Source: Levilactobacillus spicheri DSM 15429 (lineage in GTDB: Bacteria; Bacillota; Bacilli; Lactobacillales; Lactobacillaceae). Taken from it: 64,000 nucleotides of DNA. Shown piece by piece: positions 1 to 7,168 of this stretch (the stretch's first letter is position 1; every line of letters starts with the position of its first letter). A program made the translations under genes and the position numbers. The notes under the pieces are model-generated. The model was not told where the DNA came from. It made no database searches and worked only from the letters and a program-made list of their open reading frames with translations. The DNA lies in assembly GCF_001435095.1 (NCBI RefSeq), contig NZ_AZFC01000035.1, positions 1 through 64,000 of the forward strand, read 5' to 3'.

Positions 1-70
1 TGGTTTGTCGAAACAATGTTCAGTTTTCAAAGGTCTACCAAGTTATCAGAAGCAATTGCTCCGTGACAAC
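1..70 (-). promoter_or_regulatory. rRNA operon leader, leaving the window on the left
   Basis: Read on the minus strand, this stretch lies just downstream of a consensus promoter. It contains CTTTGAAAACTGAACA followed by TTTCGAC, the kind of conserved antitermination leader found in front of 16S rRNA genes in Bacillus and Lactobacillus. No 16S sequence is inside the window, so the rRNA operon is inferred from leader and promoters only. Another highly expressed stable-RNA operon is the alternative. Confidence 0.6.
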
Positions 71-76
71 TTTTAA

Positions 77-105
77 AGTATATCATGTCGTCAAAACCTT
101 GTCAA
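77..105 (-). promoter_or_regulatory. Proximal promoter of the leftward rRNA operon
   Basis: On the minus strand the -35 is TTGACA (105-100), the spacer is 17 nt and the -10 is TATACT (82-77). This is close to the sigma-A consensus. It precedes the rRNA-type leader, and an AT-rich palindrome (125-140) lies about 20 nt upstream of the -35. Confidence 0.75.
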
Positions 106-121
106 TAACTTTTTGAAGTTT

Positions 122-238
122 ATTTTGAATGTTTATTCAAAACTCAACTACTTTAATCACTGGCCAAGCTCTTGCTCGACAACATAAATCATTGTATCAG
201 TTGCTGTTTGAACCGTCAAGCACAAATTTCAAATTTGT
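122..238. repeat. Two AT-rich palindromes between the rRNA promoters
   Basis: TTGAATGTTTATTCAA (125-140) is an inverted repeat with the TGAAT-N4-ATTCA shape of an ArgR box. ACAAATTT-C-AAATTTGT (222-238) is a perfect inverted repeat. Each lies immediately upstream of one rRNA promoter, where an UP element or regulator site is expected. Their function is unknown. Confidence 0.45.
191..219 (-). promoter_or_regulatory. Middle tandem promoter of the rRNA operon
   Basis: Minus-strand -35 TTGACG (219-214), 17-nt spacer, -10 TACAAT (196-191). It lies in tandem about 110 nt upstream of the proximal promoter. A perfect 8-1-8 AT-rich inverted repeat (222-238) abuts its -35. Confidence 0.6.
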
Positions 239-296
239 ATGAACATTCAGAAATCTGTTATTTATGCAATTGGCCGTCCTCGCGACAACAGATAAT

Positions 297-325
297 ATCA
301 TATCAATCATTGGCAACCCGGTCAA
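297..325 (-). promoter_or_regulatory. Possible distal third rRNA promoter
   Basis: Minus-strand -35 TTGACC (325-320), 17-nt spacer, -10 TATGAT (302-297). It sits just downstream of the terminator of the S1-domain gene. Spacing is ideal, but the match is weaker and the surroundings are AT-rich, so chance occurrence is possible. Confidence 0.4.
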
Positions 326-335
326 GGATTTTTTC

Positions 336-374
336 AATAAAAAAAGCAAACACCCCACTAGGATGTCTGCTTTT
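336..374 (-). terminator. Intrinsic terminator of the S1-domain gene
   Basis: On the minus strand an AAGCAGACATCC arm pairs imperfectly with GGGGTGTTTGCTT across a TAGT loop, followed by a T run. The 5' arm is made of the last codons of the S1 gene and the loop contains its stop codon. Confidence 0.7.
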
Positions 375-744
375 GATCTAATTGTTGTAACGCTTCAGCT
401 TTCCAGCCCTCTAACCGGTCAGCAATCGGCTTAAATCCGTTGTTGACGTGATGGTTGGTCCAATAGTGCCGGTGCTGGTGTTCATGGAGCGGCCCATCCA
501 GCTCTAAGTGTTCTAAGCAGCGAATCGACAGGCTGATCTTACCCGTGAATTCATCAATATCCAAAATCACCACGTCAACCTCTTGATTAACCTTGAGATA
601 ATCATGGATATCCTTCACGTAGCCACAATGACACTCGGAAATGTGGATCAGTCCCTGACGATGGCCCCCGAGACTCACGAACGCACCGTACGGTTGAATC
701 CCCGTAATTCGGCCGGAAACCCGCTGGCCAATCTTAAATGCCAT
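358..744 (-). CDS. S1 RNA-binding domain protein, CvfD/YugI (general stress protein 13) type
   Basis: A 128-residue protein with one S1 (OB-fold) domain over roughly residues 3-75 (start MAFKIGQRVSGRITGIQPYG) and a basic, His-rich tail. Proteins of this size and layout (B. subtilis YugI, streptococcal CvfD) bind RNA or ribosomes and act as post-transcriptional stress or virulence regulators; that role is inferred here. The ATG at 744 is chosen because an AAGGAGG sequence (751-759) lies 8 nt upstream of it. The longer frame from 762 would put this ribosome-binding site inside the gene. It directly follows the cyclophilin gene on the same strand, so the two are probably co-transcribed, and its own terminator overlaps the stop codon. 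Confidence 0.85.
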   Translation of the reverse strand: MAFKIGQRVSGRITGIQPYGAFVSLGGHRQGLIHISECHCGYVKDIHDYLKVNQEVDVVILDIDEFTGKISLSIRCLEHLELDGPLHEHQHRHYWTNHHVNNGFKPIADRLEGWKAEALQQLDQKQTS

Positions 745-762
745 GGGGTTGCCCTCCTTCAT

Positions 763-1350
763 TTAATCGGTGACCGTTACCTTGTCCATCGTCACGGGCG
801 TTGCCGGCTGATCACTGGCATCCGTGTCCACCTTGGCAATGGCATCGACGACGTCCATCCCCGCAATGACCTGGCCAAAGACCGTGTGCCGGAAGTCTAA
901 CCACGGGGTCCCCCCGTTTTGATAGGCCTTCACGATTTCTTCTGGGAAACCGGCATCGCGCATCTGCCCCTGCATCTGCTCGGTCATATCCGTGTCTTGC
1001 ACGATAAAGAATTGACTGCCATTGGTGTTAGGGCCGGCATTGGCCATGGAAACGGCTCCCCGCAGGTTGTATAACTCTGGTGAGAATTCGTCGGCAAAGG
1101 GTTGCCCCCAGATACTTTCGCCACCCATCCCCGTTCCGGTTGGGTCGCCTCCTTGAATCATAAAGTTCGGGATGACCCGGTGGAACGTCAAGCCGTCATA
1201 GTAACCAGCCTTGGCGTGGGTTACAAAGTTTTCAACGGTCTTGGGCGCTTGTTCGGGAAAGAGTTGCATTTGAATGGTTCCCATGGACGTTGCGAGCGTC
1301 ACCTTGGGTCCCTTGGCATTAGCCAAATCAATCTGTGGAAACTTTGTCAT
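763..1350 (-). CDS. ppiB: Cyclophilin-type peptidyl-prolyl cis-trans isomerase
   Basis: A 195-residue cytoplasmic cyclophilin without signal peptide. It catalyses cis-trans isomerisation of Xaa-Pro bonds. The family core is visible: [15 protein letters not shown] at 56-70, with the catalytic Arg in FHR, and [16 protein letters not shown] at 101-116. The insertion around residues 120-150 is common in the larger lactobacillar members. ATG at 1350 follows GGAGGACAATT. Its stop is 18 nt before the start of the S1 gene, suggesting a two-gene operon. A good promoter lies at 1391-1419. Confidence 0.93.
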   Translation of the reverse strand: MTKFPQIDLANAKGPKVTLATSMGTIQMQLFPEQAPKTVENFVTHAKAGYYDGLTFHRVIPNFMIQGGDPTGTGMGGESIWGQPFADEFSPELYNLRGAVSMANAGPNTNGSQFFIVQDTDMTEQMQGQMRDAGFPEEIVKAYQNGGTPWLDFRHTVFGQVIAGMDVVDAIAKVDTDASDQPATPVTMDKVTVTD

Positions 1351-1390
1351 AATTGTCCTCCATATCTTCTTTCAAAAAAGTTCTGCTTCT

Positions 1391-1419
1391 ATTATCACCG
1401 CCCCACGACAAAAATGCAA
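1391..1419 (-). promoter_or_regulatory. Promoter of the ppiB operon
   Basis: Minus-strand -35 TTGCAT (1419-1414), 17-nt spacer, -10 GATAAT (1396-1391), about 40 nt before the ppiB start. It is arranged back to back with the pgpA promoter. Confidence 0.6.
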
Positions 1420-1429
1420 CCGAACACGT

Positions 1430-1441
1430 CGGTGCTATACT
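1430..1441 (+). promoter_or_regulatory. Extended -10 promoter of the pgpA-like gene
   Basis: The plus strand has TG-C-TATACT, with TATACT at 1436-1441 and no strong -35. A short inverted repeat (CCGA-N5-TCGG) lies just upstream. The start codon follows about 40 nt downstream. Confidence 0.45.
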
Positions 1442-1481
1442 GGAGGCAACGCTCTGCAACCACATTAATAAGGAGATTATC

Positions 1482-1973
1482 ATGCCAAAATCATCCACAT
1501 CACTCTACCAACGGACCACCGACCTGCTCGAACAGCGCGGGGTGTCCCTCGAAGCCATTGCCAACCTGGTCATGTTCTTGCAAAAGGACTACCTCCCCGA
1601 CCTCACACTGCCCCTCGCACGGGAAAGTGTCACCACCGTGCTGCACAAACGGGAGGTCCAAAACGCCCTGATCACGGGGATCCAACTCGACATCAGTGCC
1701 GAACACCACGCCCTCTTAGAACCCCTTCAGACCATCGTGGCCCAAGATGAGGGCCTCTACGGTGTCGACGAGACCATGGCGCTCTCCATCGTCAACGTCT
1801 ACGGGTCCATCGGCCTCACCAACTACGGCTACATCGACCGGGTCAAGCCCGGCATCCTGAGCATCCTCAACGCTCACGACCCCGAACACATCCACACCTT
1901 CCTCGATGACCTGGTCGGTGCGGTCGCGGCAGCAGCGGCCGCCCGTCTCGCCCACGACGACGCTCCGTTATAA
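1482..1973 (+). CDS. Phosphatidylglycerophosphatase A family protein (YutG-like)
   Basis: A 163-residue protein of the PgpA/YutG family. It carries the characteristic VYGSIGLTNYGYIDRVKPGI stretch near residues 105-124 and a C-terminal FLDD-V-A-A-AAA helix. PgpA enzymes dephosphorylate phosphatidylglycerophosphate; for the soluble Gram-positive YutG subgroup the substrate is less certain. The ATG at 1482 is preceded by AAGGAG at 7 nt. The in-frame upstream extension to 1353 has no ribosome-binding site and covers the promoter region, so it is not used. It is monocistronic, divergent from ppiB. Confidence 0.8.
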   Translation: MPKSSTSLYQRTTDLLEQRGVSLEAIANLVMFLQKDYLPDLTLPLARESVTTVLHKREVQNALITGIQLDISAEHHALLEPLQTIVAQDEGLYGVDETMALSIVNVYGSIGLTNYGYIDRVKPGILSILNAHDPEHIHTFLDDLVGAVAAAAAARLAHDDAPL

Positions 1974-2032
1974 CGTTCACCTTCCCAGCCCCCGTTTAAA
2001 AGTCACAATTTCCTTAAGTTTCGCCGCACCGG

Positions 2033-2061
2033 CTGACGGCGGGGTCGATTGCCGTTACAAT
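2033..2061 (+). promoter_or_regulatory. Promoter of the dedA gene
   Basis: CTGACG (2033-2038), 17-nt spacer, TACAAT (2056-2061). The start codon follows at 2096. Confidence 0.5.
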
Positions 2062-2095
2062 GTAGGCAACCTTAATATGGAGAAGGAGTACCTCA

Positions 2096-2767
2096 ATGGG
2101 CTATTTAATCGATTTTGTTTTACACATTGATGATCACCTAGTCAATATCGTGAATACGTTCGGTGGGTCCACCTACCTGATTCTGTTCGCGATTGTGTTT
2201 GTCGAAACCGGTGCCGTCATCTTGCCATTCCTGCCCGGTGACTCGTTACTGTTCGCCGCCGCGGCCTTGGCTGCCAACCCCGCCTATGGCCTGAACATCT
2301 GGCTCTTCGTCGCCTTGTTCCTAATTGCCGCCATCGGGGGCGATTCGCTGAACTTCTACCTGGGACACCGCGTCGGGGCCGCCTTATCGAACCACTCGTG
2401 GTTTGGCCGGCTGATCAATAAGGATAAGTTGGCCCAATCCGAGCAATTTTTCCGGAAGCACGGGCCGTTAGCCATCTTCTTGGGTCGGTTCATGCCGATC
2501 ATCCGGACGTTCGTGCCGTTCACCGCGGCCGGGTCGCAGTTCCCGTACCAACGCTTTCTCAAGTACAACGTCAGTGCCGCCATCACCTGGGTCTTCATCT
2601 GCTGTGGTGGGGGTTACTTCTTCGGCAACATTCCGTTCGTGAAGGAGCACTTCTCAGCAGTCGTGCTGGGCATCATCGTGATCTCCCTGATCCCCGCCAT
2701 CGTTGGTTGGCTCAAGGGACGGCATACCACGCCGCGAGCTCCCCAGAATTTACCAGAAGATGAGTAA
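2096..2767 (+). CDS. DedA family membrane protein
   Basis: A 223-residue integral membrane protein of the DedA/VTT superfamily, which in other bacteria includes polyprenyl-phosphate and phospholipid transporters or scramblases. Family marks seen are the acidic FVETGAVILPFLPGDS segment (35-50) and FLGRFMPIIRTFVPFTAAGS (128-147), whose Arg residues are typical. Several hydrophobic segments are apparent, for example at about 25-60, 68-90, 155-178 and 187-206. ATG at 2096 follows AGAAGGAG. It has its own promoter and a strong terminator, so it is monocistronic. The actual substrate cannot be told from sequence. Confidence 0.88.
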   Translation: MGYLIDFVLHIDDHLVNIVNTFGGSTYLILFAIVFVETGAVILPFLPGDSLLFAAAALAANPAYGLNIWLFVALFLIAAIGGDSLNFYLGHRVGAALSNHSWFGRLINKDKLAQSEQFFRKHGPLAIFLGRFMPIIRTFVPFTAAGSQFPYQRFLKYNVSAAITWVFICCGGGYFFGNIPFVKEHFSAVVLGIIVISLIPAIVGWLKGRHTTPRAPQNLPEDE

Positions 2768-2770
2768 GTA

Positions 2771-2806
2771 AAAAACGTTTAGGCGTGATTGGCTAAACGT
2801 TTTTTT
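2771..2806 (+). terminator. Intrinsic terminator, probably bidirectional
   Basis: AAAAACGTTTAG pairs perfectly with CTAAACGTTTTT around a 10-nt loop, followed by T residues. The A-rich 5' side lets it serve the convergent gene at 2840 as well. Confidence 0.9.
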
Positions 2807-2839
2807 GTATCCGGGATGGCTCCCGGAGATTTTTTCGTG

Positions 2840-3502
2840 TTATGCGTCCGTGTTCCGGGGCGTCGTCGGGTCGGTGGCCCGTCGAATCGCCCGGCGCGCC
2901 CACCAATAGGCTGCCCCGACCCCCGCTTCAAACAGCAAAAAGGCCAGTACGAAGCATTGGAGAAAGAACGTGTCGGGCAACGCGTTGATGACCGGGTCTA
3001 ATTGGGGATCAAACAACCAGTCGTTGTTGCGGAACAGGATTTGATGAAAGGCGATAAAGAACCCGTTAAAGTTCACCGCCAGACACCCGCCTAAAACGAC
3101 CGGAACCACCGCAGCTACCTGCATGGGCCGTAGCAACCGCCACTGCTCCGCTCGCTGTTTGAGCGCGCGCAGGTACCAGATGGCTGGGCCAATCGTAATC
3201 AGCAGGACCACGTGATCGAGTAAAAAGAGGCGTTTAACGTCCTCGAAGTGAATCATCCCCGTGTAAGACGTGGGAAAGTCCCGCATGTTAAGCGTCGTCA
3301 CCCAGGGCAACTCGAGGTAACCCAGTAATTGCCGGTAGTTCTCCATCAGCCGCCGCGCAGAAAGATCCACGGTGTGACTGATGTCTAACCAGCTAATGTT
3401 CAGCCGATATAACCAAAGCGCGTTGATGGTCAGGGTGATGCTCAAGCTGACCAGCGCTAAGAATAGCGCCGTCAGCCCCAACCAGCGCCCCCACCTAGCC
3501 AC
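2840..3502 (-). CDS. TIGR01906 / DUF1461 family integral membrane protein
   Basis: A 220-residue membrane protein with predicted helices near residues 8-30, 95-115, 128-150 and 178-205. The ISHTVDLSARRLMENYRQLL and FFIAFHQILFRNNDWLFDPQ patches are typical of the DUF1461 (TIGR01906) family, which is common in lactobacilli and has no settled function. The GTG start at 3502 overlaps the end of the HAD phosphatase gene by 8 nt, so translation is probably coupled. In many Lactobacillales this gene follows the yutF-like HAD gene and yutD, as here. Confidence 0.85.
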   Translation of the reverse strand: MARWGRWLGLTALFLALVSLSITLTINALWLYRLNISWLDISHTVDLSARRLMENYRQLLGYLELPWVTTLNMRDFPTSYTGMIHFEDVKRLFLLDHVVLLITIGPAIWYLRALKQRAEQWRLLRPMQVAAVVPVVLGGCLAVNFNGFFIAFHQILFRNNDWLFDPQLDPVINALPDTFFLQCFVLAFLLFEAGVGAAYWWARRAIRRATDPTTPRNTDA

Positions 3503-4289
3503 GCGGCCCCGCTTTCAGGTCCCACTCGTCCAGCGACGCCACCGTATAGGTCGGTTGGATGGCTTCTTGGGCCACCTGGGCCGGCGTCGAGACCCCGGTA
3601 TACACCAGCAGTGTGTCCGTGCCCGCGTGAATGCCGGCCTCGATGTCCGTATGGTAGTTGTCCCCCACCATAATGGCCTGATCGGGGGTCACCCCGAGTT
3701 GTGTCAGGACGTTTTGTAGCAGGATGGGTTCCGGCTTGCCCACGAAGATGGGCGCCGTCTGGGTCGCGTACCGGACCAGGTCCACCAACGCCCCCGCCCC
3801 GGGCATCAAGCCCCGGGCCTTGGGAATGTTGGAATCGGAATTGGTCCCGATAAAGGTCGACCCTCGTTTGATGGCGAGGATGGCCTTGGCAAACTTCTCG
3901 TAGGTCACGTCGCTATCCAGACCGACCACCACGTAGGCCGGTCGGTCCTCATCCACGGTGAAGCCCTTCGCCGCGAGGGCCTGCCGGAGACCGATCTCAC
4001 CGATCACGTAGACCGTCCGGGGCCCCGTCTCACCGGCCAGCTGATCCAGATAGTCGGCCGTGGCCAGTCCCGCCGTGTACACGTTATCCGTGGTCACGTG
4101 AATATCGTGATTGTCCGCCAGGTTCTGCACCACCGCCGCGGGGAGTTTCGTGGTGTTATTGGTCACAAATTTAAACGGAATCTGGGCGGCCTGGAGGCGT
4201 TCCACGAACCGTTTGGCCGCTGGATACCGTTGGCTACCCGCGTAAACGGTCCCGTCTAGGTCAATCATGTATGCTTGATAGTCTTTCAC
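3495..4289 (-). CDS. HAD-superfamily phosphatase, TIGR01457 (YutF/NagD-like)
   Basis: A 264-residue haloacid dehalogenase of the NagD/AraL subfamily (type IIA cap). Motif I is IDLDGTVYAG with nucleophile Asp10 and Asp12, motif II lies in FVTNNTTK, and motif IV is GDNYHTDI. Relatives dephosphorylate sugar phosphates or p-nitrophenyl phosphate; the physiological substrate is unknown. GTG at 4289 follows GGGAG at a good distance. It is the middle gene of the run yutD - HAD - DUF1461, separated from yutD by 12 nt. Confidence 0.9.
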   Translation of the reverse strand: MKDYQAYMIDLDGTVYAGSQRYPAAKRFVERLQAAQIPFKFVTNNTTKLPAAVVQNLADNHDIHVTTDNVYTAGLATADYLDQLAGETGPRTVYVIGEIGLRQALAAKGFTVDEDRPAYVVVGLDSDVTYEKFAKAILAIKRGSTFIGTNSDSNIPKARGLMPGAGALVDLVRYATQTAPIFVGKPEPILLQNVLTQLGVTPDQAIMVGDNYHTDIEAGIHAGTDTLLVYTGVSTPAQVAQEAIQPTYTVASLDEWDLKAGPRG

Positions 4290-4301
4290 TCGTAACGCTC
4301 C

Positions 4302-4997
4302 CTAATCTTCTTTTTTCTTGCGAATGGTAAAGTGACGCCGACCCTGGCCACCCGAGGCCACGGTGACCGTTTTACCGGCCGCTTTGGCTGGCTGGGCCGT
4401 GGTCCGGCGCTCTTCCGTGTACGGATGCGTCGTATTGCGGTGCCGGGAGTGCCGCGACCGCCGGCGATGGCCGCCCCCATGGTGGCCGTTGCCGCCCGCT
4501 TTTTCACCGTTGGCCGCCGTTGCCGTATTCTTGGTCGGCGTGGTGGCCTTCTCCGTCGTTTCTTGATGGTTGCCATGATGGCTGCCGTTGCGCCGCCGGG
4601 AGCGGTTTCGCCGCGGCTTTTGCACGGGCTTGGCGTCTAAGTTATGCAAAATAAAATAGGCGCACCCGAAGTTACAGGACTCGTACAGGTAATCCTGCAC
4701 CGCGTCGATCTGGTTTTGCTTGGCGCCCGCGCGATCCTCGGCATAGAAGCCCTTGAGGCGCAACTGCTCGAAGCCCCAGTCGCCGACCAGGTAGTCATAC
4801 TTGCTGAGAACGGTGCTGTAGCGCTGGGCGAACTCCTCCAGGTTAAATCCCTGACGGACGTCCGCCACGATTTCGTAGTCGTGTCCGTTGATCTGTAGGT
4901 GGGTCTCATCGACCCGCACGACCTGCGCACTGGGCTCTCGTTTCTCCCGCTGCTCAGCCACCAACGCTTCTAAATCCTTGCGATCCACCGTCTTCAT
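4302..4997 (-). CDS. YutD family protein with an Arg/His-rich tail
   Basis: A 231-residue protein. Residues about 25-130 form the YutD (DUF1027) domain, including HDYEIVADVRQGFNLEEFAQ, the YDYLVGDWGFEQLRLKGFY patch and ESCNFGCAYFILHNL. The last ~100 residues are low-complexity, rich in Arg, His, Asn, Gly and Thr, and very basic, so they may bind nucleic acid (inference). YutD's function is not established. The gap to the YunD-type phosphatase gene upstream is 18 nt and the HAD gene follows, giving one probable operon. The ATG at 4997 has only a weak AGAGG directly in front of it. Confidence 0.85.
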   Translation of the reverse strand: MKTVDRKDLEALVAEQREKREPSAQVVRVDETHLQINGHDYEIVADVRQGFNLEEFAQRYSTVLSKYDYLVGDWGFEQLRLKGFYAEDRAGAKQNQIDAVQDYLYESCNFGCAYFILHNLDAKPVQKPRRNRSRRRNGSHHGNHQETTEKATTPTKNTATAANGEKAGGNGHHGGGHRRRSRHSRHRNTTHPYTEERRTTAQPAKAAGKTVTVASGGQGRRHFTIRKKKED

Positions 4998-5015
4998 CCT
5001 CTCGTTCGTTCAATT

Positions 5016-6395
5016 TTAAGGTAAGGGGTCGTGCCGCCCGAGGTACTGGGCGAACACCTCCCGTAATAAGTCTTGATATAAGATCTGATTCTGTCCCACG
5101 ATCTTCAGGGTCGGGAAAAACGGGACAAATAGGTAATGGTCGACCATCGCCACCCGGTAGGTCTTCAACGGGGAAACGGGCTCACCGCGCCAGGTGACCG
5201 CGTGGGTCTGGGCGTCGTAGGCGATTCCCAGGTAATTCAACTCCCCGAAGACCTTGCCCCGAAAGCCCATCCCCCGCTGCGGAAAGTGCCGCAGAAAGAG
5301 CCGAACGGACTCGAATTCCTGCACCAGACGCCACAGGTTATAGCCATCGAGGGTCACGGTCATCACGTGCATGCTGTGGGGCAACATCTGATGCAGGTGT
5401 TGCTGGGTGACCACCCCGGCCGGCAAATCGCGGAGAAACAGGCCGGCGTTTAACACGGCCGCCTGGGTGCCCGCGTACTCGGCAATGGCGTGCAGGCCCT
5501 CTTGGACCAGTTGGGGGTGGCCCGTGGCGTTCGCTTCCATGGCGACCGGGACCTGTGCGACCCGTTGTTCCGATAGGATTGATTCTCCCAGGTCGCTGAG
5601 GCCCTGAATCTCGGCGGCATCCGCCGGCTCAACCGGCAACGTTTTCGTTTCCACCACGCTTGCCGCGGCGGCCACGATGTGGTGCTGCGAGTCGAGGGTC
5701 AGGCTCACCCGTCCCACGTACTGCCCCCACTTGCCGGCCGCTGCCAGCAGGCTGTGATTGACCCGTTCGCCGTGGGGTAAGCGGTGGTGGGTGTGACTGC
5801 CTAAGATCACGTCGACCTGCGGAAAGCGCTTGGCAATCTGCCGGTCGACGTTAATGCCTAGATGGGACAATAATACGCAACAATCGGCCTGCTGCCGGTA
5901 CTGGGCCAATAAGCGGCTCAACGTCGGCATGACGGCCAGGGGCGTCCAGCCCGCCAAGGGGTAAGTCAACTGATACGGCGCCGTCAGCCCGAGCACTAGC
6001 ACCCGGGTCCCCGCCGCCGTGGTCAATAACCGGTGGTCGACGGCCCAGTGCGGCAATGCCCCCTGTAAGGTCCGCAGGTTGCCCAAGACGACCGGAAAGT
6101 TAGCGTGGTCATACAGATGGTCCAGTTGGGCGCGCATGAACCCGAGGCCCTCGTTATTCCCGATGGTCACCGCGTCATAGCCCACCTGGTTCATCAGTTT
6201 GACGTTTTGCTGGCCCACCGTGGCTTCCGACACGGGGTGTGCCCGGTCGACATGGTCGCCGAGATCAAAGGTGTACACCGTGCCCCCCGCTTGCTCGGCG
6301 GTGGCGCGTATCGCCGCGAGGTAGCGCCGAATCCGGGGCCAGTTCTCAAAGTGTGAGTGTAAGTCGTTGGTGTGTAAGATGGTGATCTGTTCCAT
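5016..6395 (-). CDS. Bifunctional metallophosphatase / 5'-nucleotidase family protein (YunD-like)
   Basis: A 459-residue protein without signal peptide, so probably cytoplasmic. The N-terminal metallophosphoesterase domain shows ILHTNDLHSHFE (6-17), DLGDHVDR, TIGNNEG, LLSHLG and the LGSHTHH metal-binding motif. The C-terminal half (about 280-450) matches the 5'-nucleotidase C-terminal substrate domain. B. subtilis YunD has this layout and is a predicted 5'-nucleotidase/2',3'-cyclic phosphodiesterase. ATG at 6395 follows GGAGG. It is the first gene of the run yunD-yutD-HAD-DUF1461. Confidence 0.88.
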   Translation of the reverse strand: MEQITILHTNDLHSHFENWPRIRRYLAAIRATAEQAGGTVYTFDLGDHVDRAHPVSEATVGQQNVKLMNQVGYDAVTIGNNEGLGFMRAQLDHLYDHANFPVVLGNLRTLQGALPHWAVDHRLLTTAAGTRVLVLGLTAPYQLTYPLAGWTPLAVMPTLSRLLAQYRQQADCCVLLSHLGINVDRQIAKRFPQVDVILGSHTHHRLPHGERVNHSLLAAAGKWGQYVGRVSLTLDSQHHIVAAAASVVETKTLPVEPADAAEIQGLSDLGESILSEQRVAQVPVAMEANATGHPQLVQEGLHAIAEYAGTQAAVLNAGLFLRDLPAGVVTQQHLHQMLPHSMHVMTVTLDGYNLWRLVQEFESVRLFLRHFPQRGMGFRGKVFGELNYLGIAYDAQTHAVTWRGEPVSPLKTYRVAMVDHYLFVPFFPTLKIVGQNQILYQDLLREVFAQYLGRHDPLP

Positions 6396-6454
6396 GCCCG
6401 TGCCTCCTCATCACACTGATTTTAATCGTAAGCCATCCCCCGAGTACGGTCAAG

Positions 6455-7063
6455 CTATTGTTTCGTCTTGAACTCGGCGGCCTTGCCCGTCACCATCTGT
6501 TCGATCTCCGCCGTCGAGAACGGCGTGCCAAACGGGACCGGCTGGGTCAGATAACGCTGCTCCGGGGTGTCGACCCCGACGTTGATGTTCTCCTTGACCG
6601 GGACCGCGTAGTGGTGAATGTGCCCGTGCAGGTTGATGATCTGCTTCACGATCCCCAGCATCATCGGGTAATGGGTCATGTAGTACTGCCGGTGATCGTA
6701 CTTGATCAGGACCCCCACGTCGTGAAAGGCGTATTTAGGCTGCCCGTGATCGATGGGATTGTGCGCGGCCAGGTACTTGAAGAGCGCTCGGCTGTCGTGA
6801 TTGCCCTTGATCAGCTCAAGGTGCCCGTTCAGTTGGGACAACACGTCGGCGACCGCCTGATCCGACTTAACGGCCGGGTGCGTGAAGTAAAGCGCGATGT
6901 CGCCTAGGTGGTACACGGTATCGGTCGGTGCCACCCGCGCGTTCCAATGATCAATAATGGTCTGGTTCATCACCTCGACCGATGGAAAGGGACGCGGGGC
7001 AAAATCGTTGTTGCCGAGCAGATCCTTATGAAAAAAATGGGTATCTGACGTAAAGTATTGCAT
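6455..7063 (-). CDS. Calcineurin-like metallophosphoesterase
   Basis: A 202-residue cytoplasmic metallophosphoesterase. Motifs in order are SDTHFFHKD, VYHLGDIAL, KGNHDS and LHGHIHH, a complete set of two-metal ligands. Members of this small, phage- and plasmid-like phosphoesterase group have no firmly known substrate. The ATG at 7063 is chosen because GAGGAGG lies 7 nt upstream; the longer frame starting at 7099 would begin inside a large inverted repeat (7083-7150). It stands alone between the yunD cluster and the aldo/keto reductase. Confidence 0.85.
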   Translation of the reverse strand: MQYFTSDTHFFHKDLLGNNDFAPRPFPSVEVMNQTIIDHWNARVAPTDTVYHLGDIALYFTHPAVKSDQAVADVLSQLNGHLELIKGNHDSRALFKYLAAHNPIDHGQPKYAFHDVGVLIKYDHRQYYMTHYPMMLGIVKQIINLHGHIHHYAVPVKENINVGVDTPEQRYLTQPVPFGTPFSTAEIEQMVTGKAAEFKTKQ

Positions 7064-7082
7064 GCTTTGACCTCCTCGTCCG

Positions 7083-7150
7083 CGCTTCTGACGGCGCACT
7101 TTCCGTGGTCCGAAATCACCACCGGGCCACTAGTCGCCCGTCAGAAGCGC
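7083..7150 (-). repeat. Long inverted repeat in the leader of the phosphoesterase gene
   Basis: GCGCTTCTGACGG (7083-7095) is perfectly complementary to CCGTCAGAAGCGC (7138-7150), and the pairing can extend inward with small bulges. A second hairpin (GTGGT with ACCAC) sits in the loop. There is no T run, so it is not a standard terminator. It ends about 20 nt before the phosphoesterase start codon. Confidence 0.6.
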
Positions 7151-7168
7151 TGTTTCAATTAACTGTCT

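Noticed and set aside
4286..4576. Arg-rich frame inside yutD
   Set aside because: It is a shifted reading of the low-complexity yutD tail on the same strand. yutD itself fits the family.
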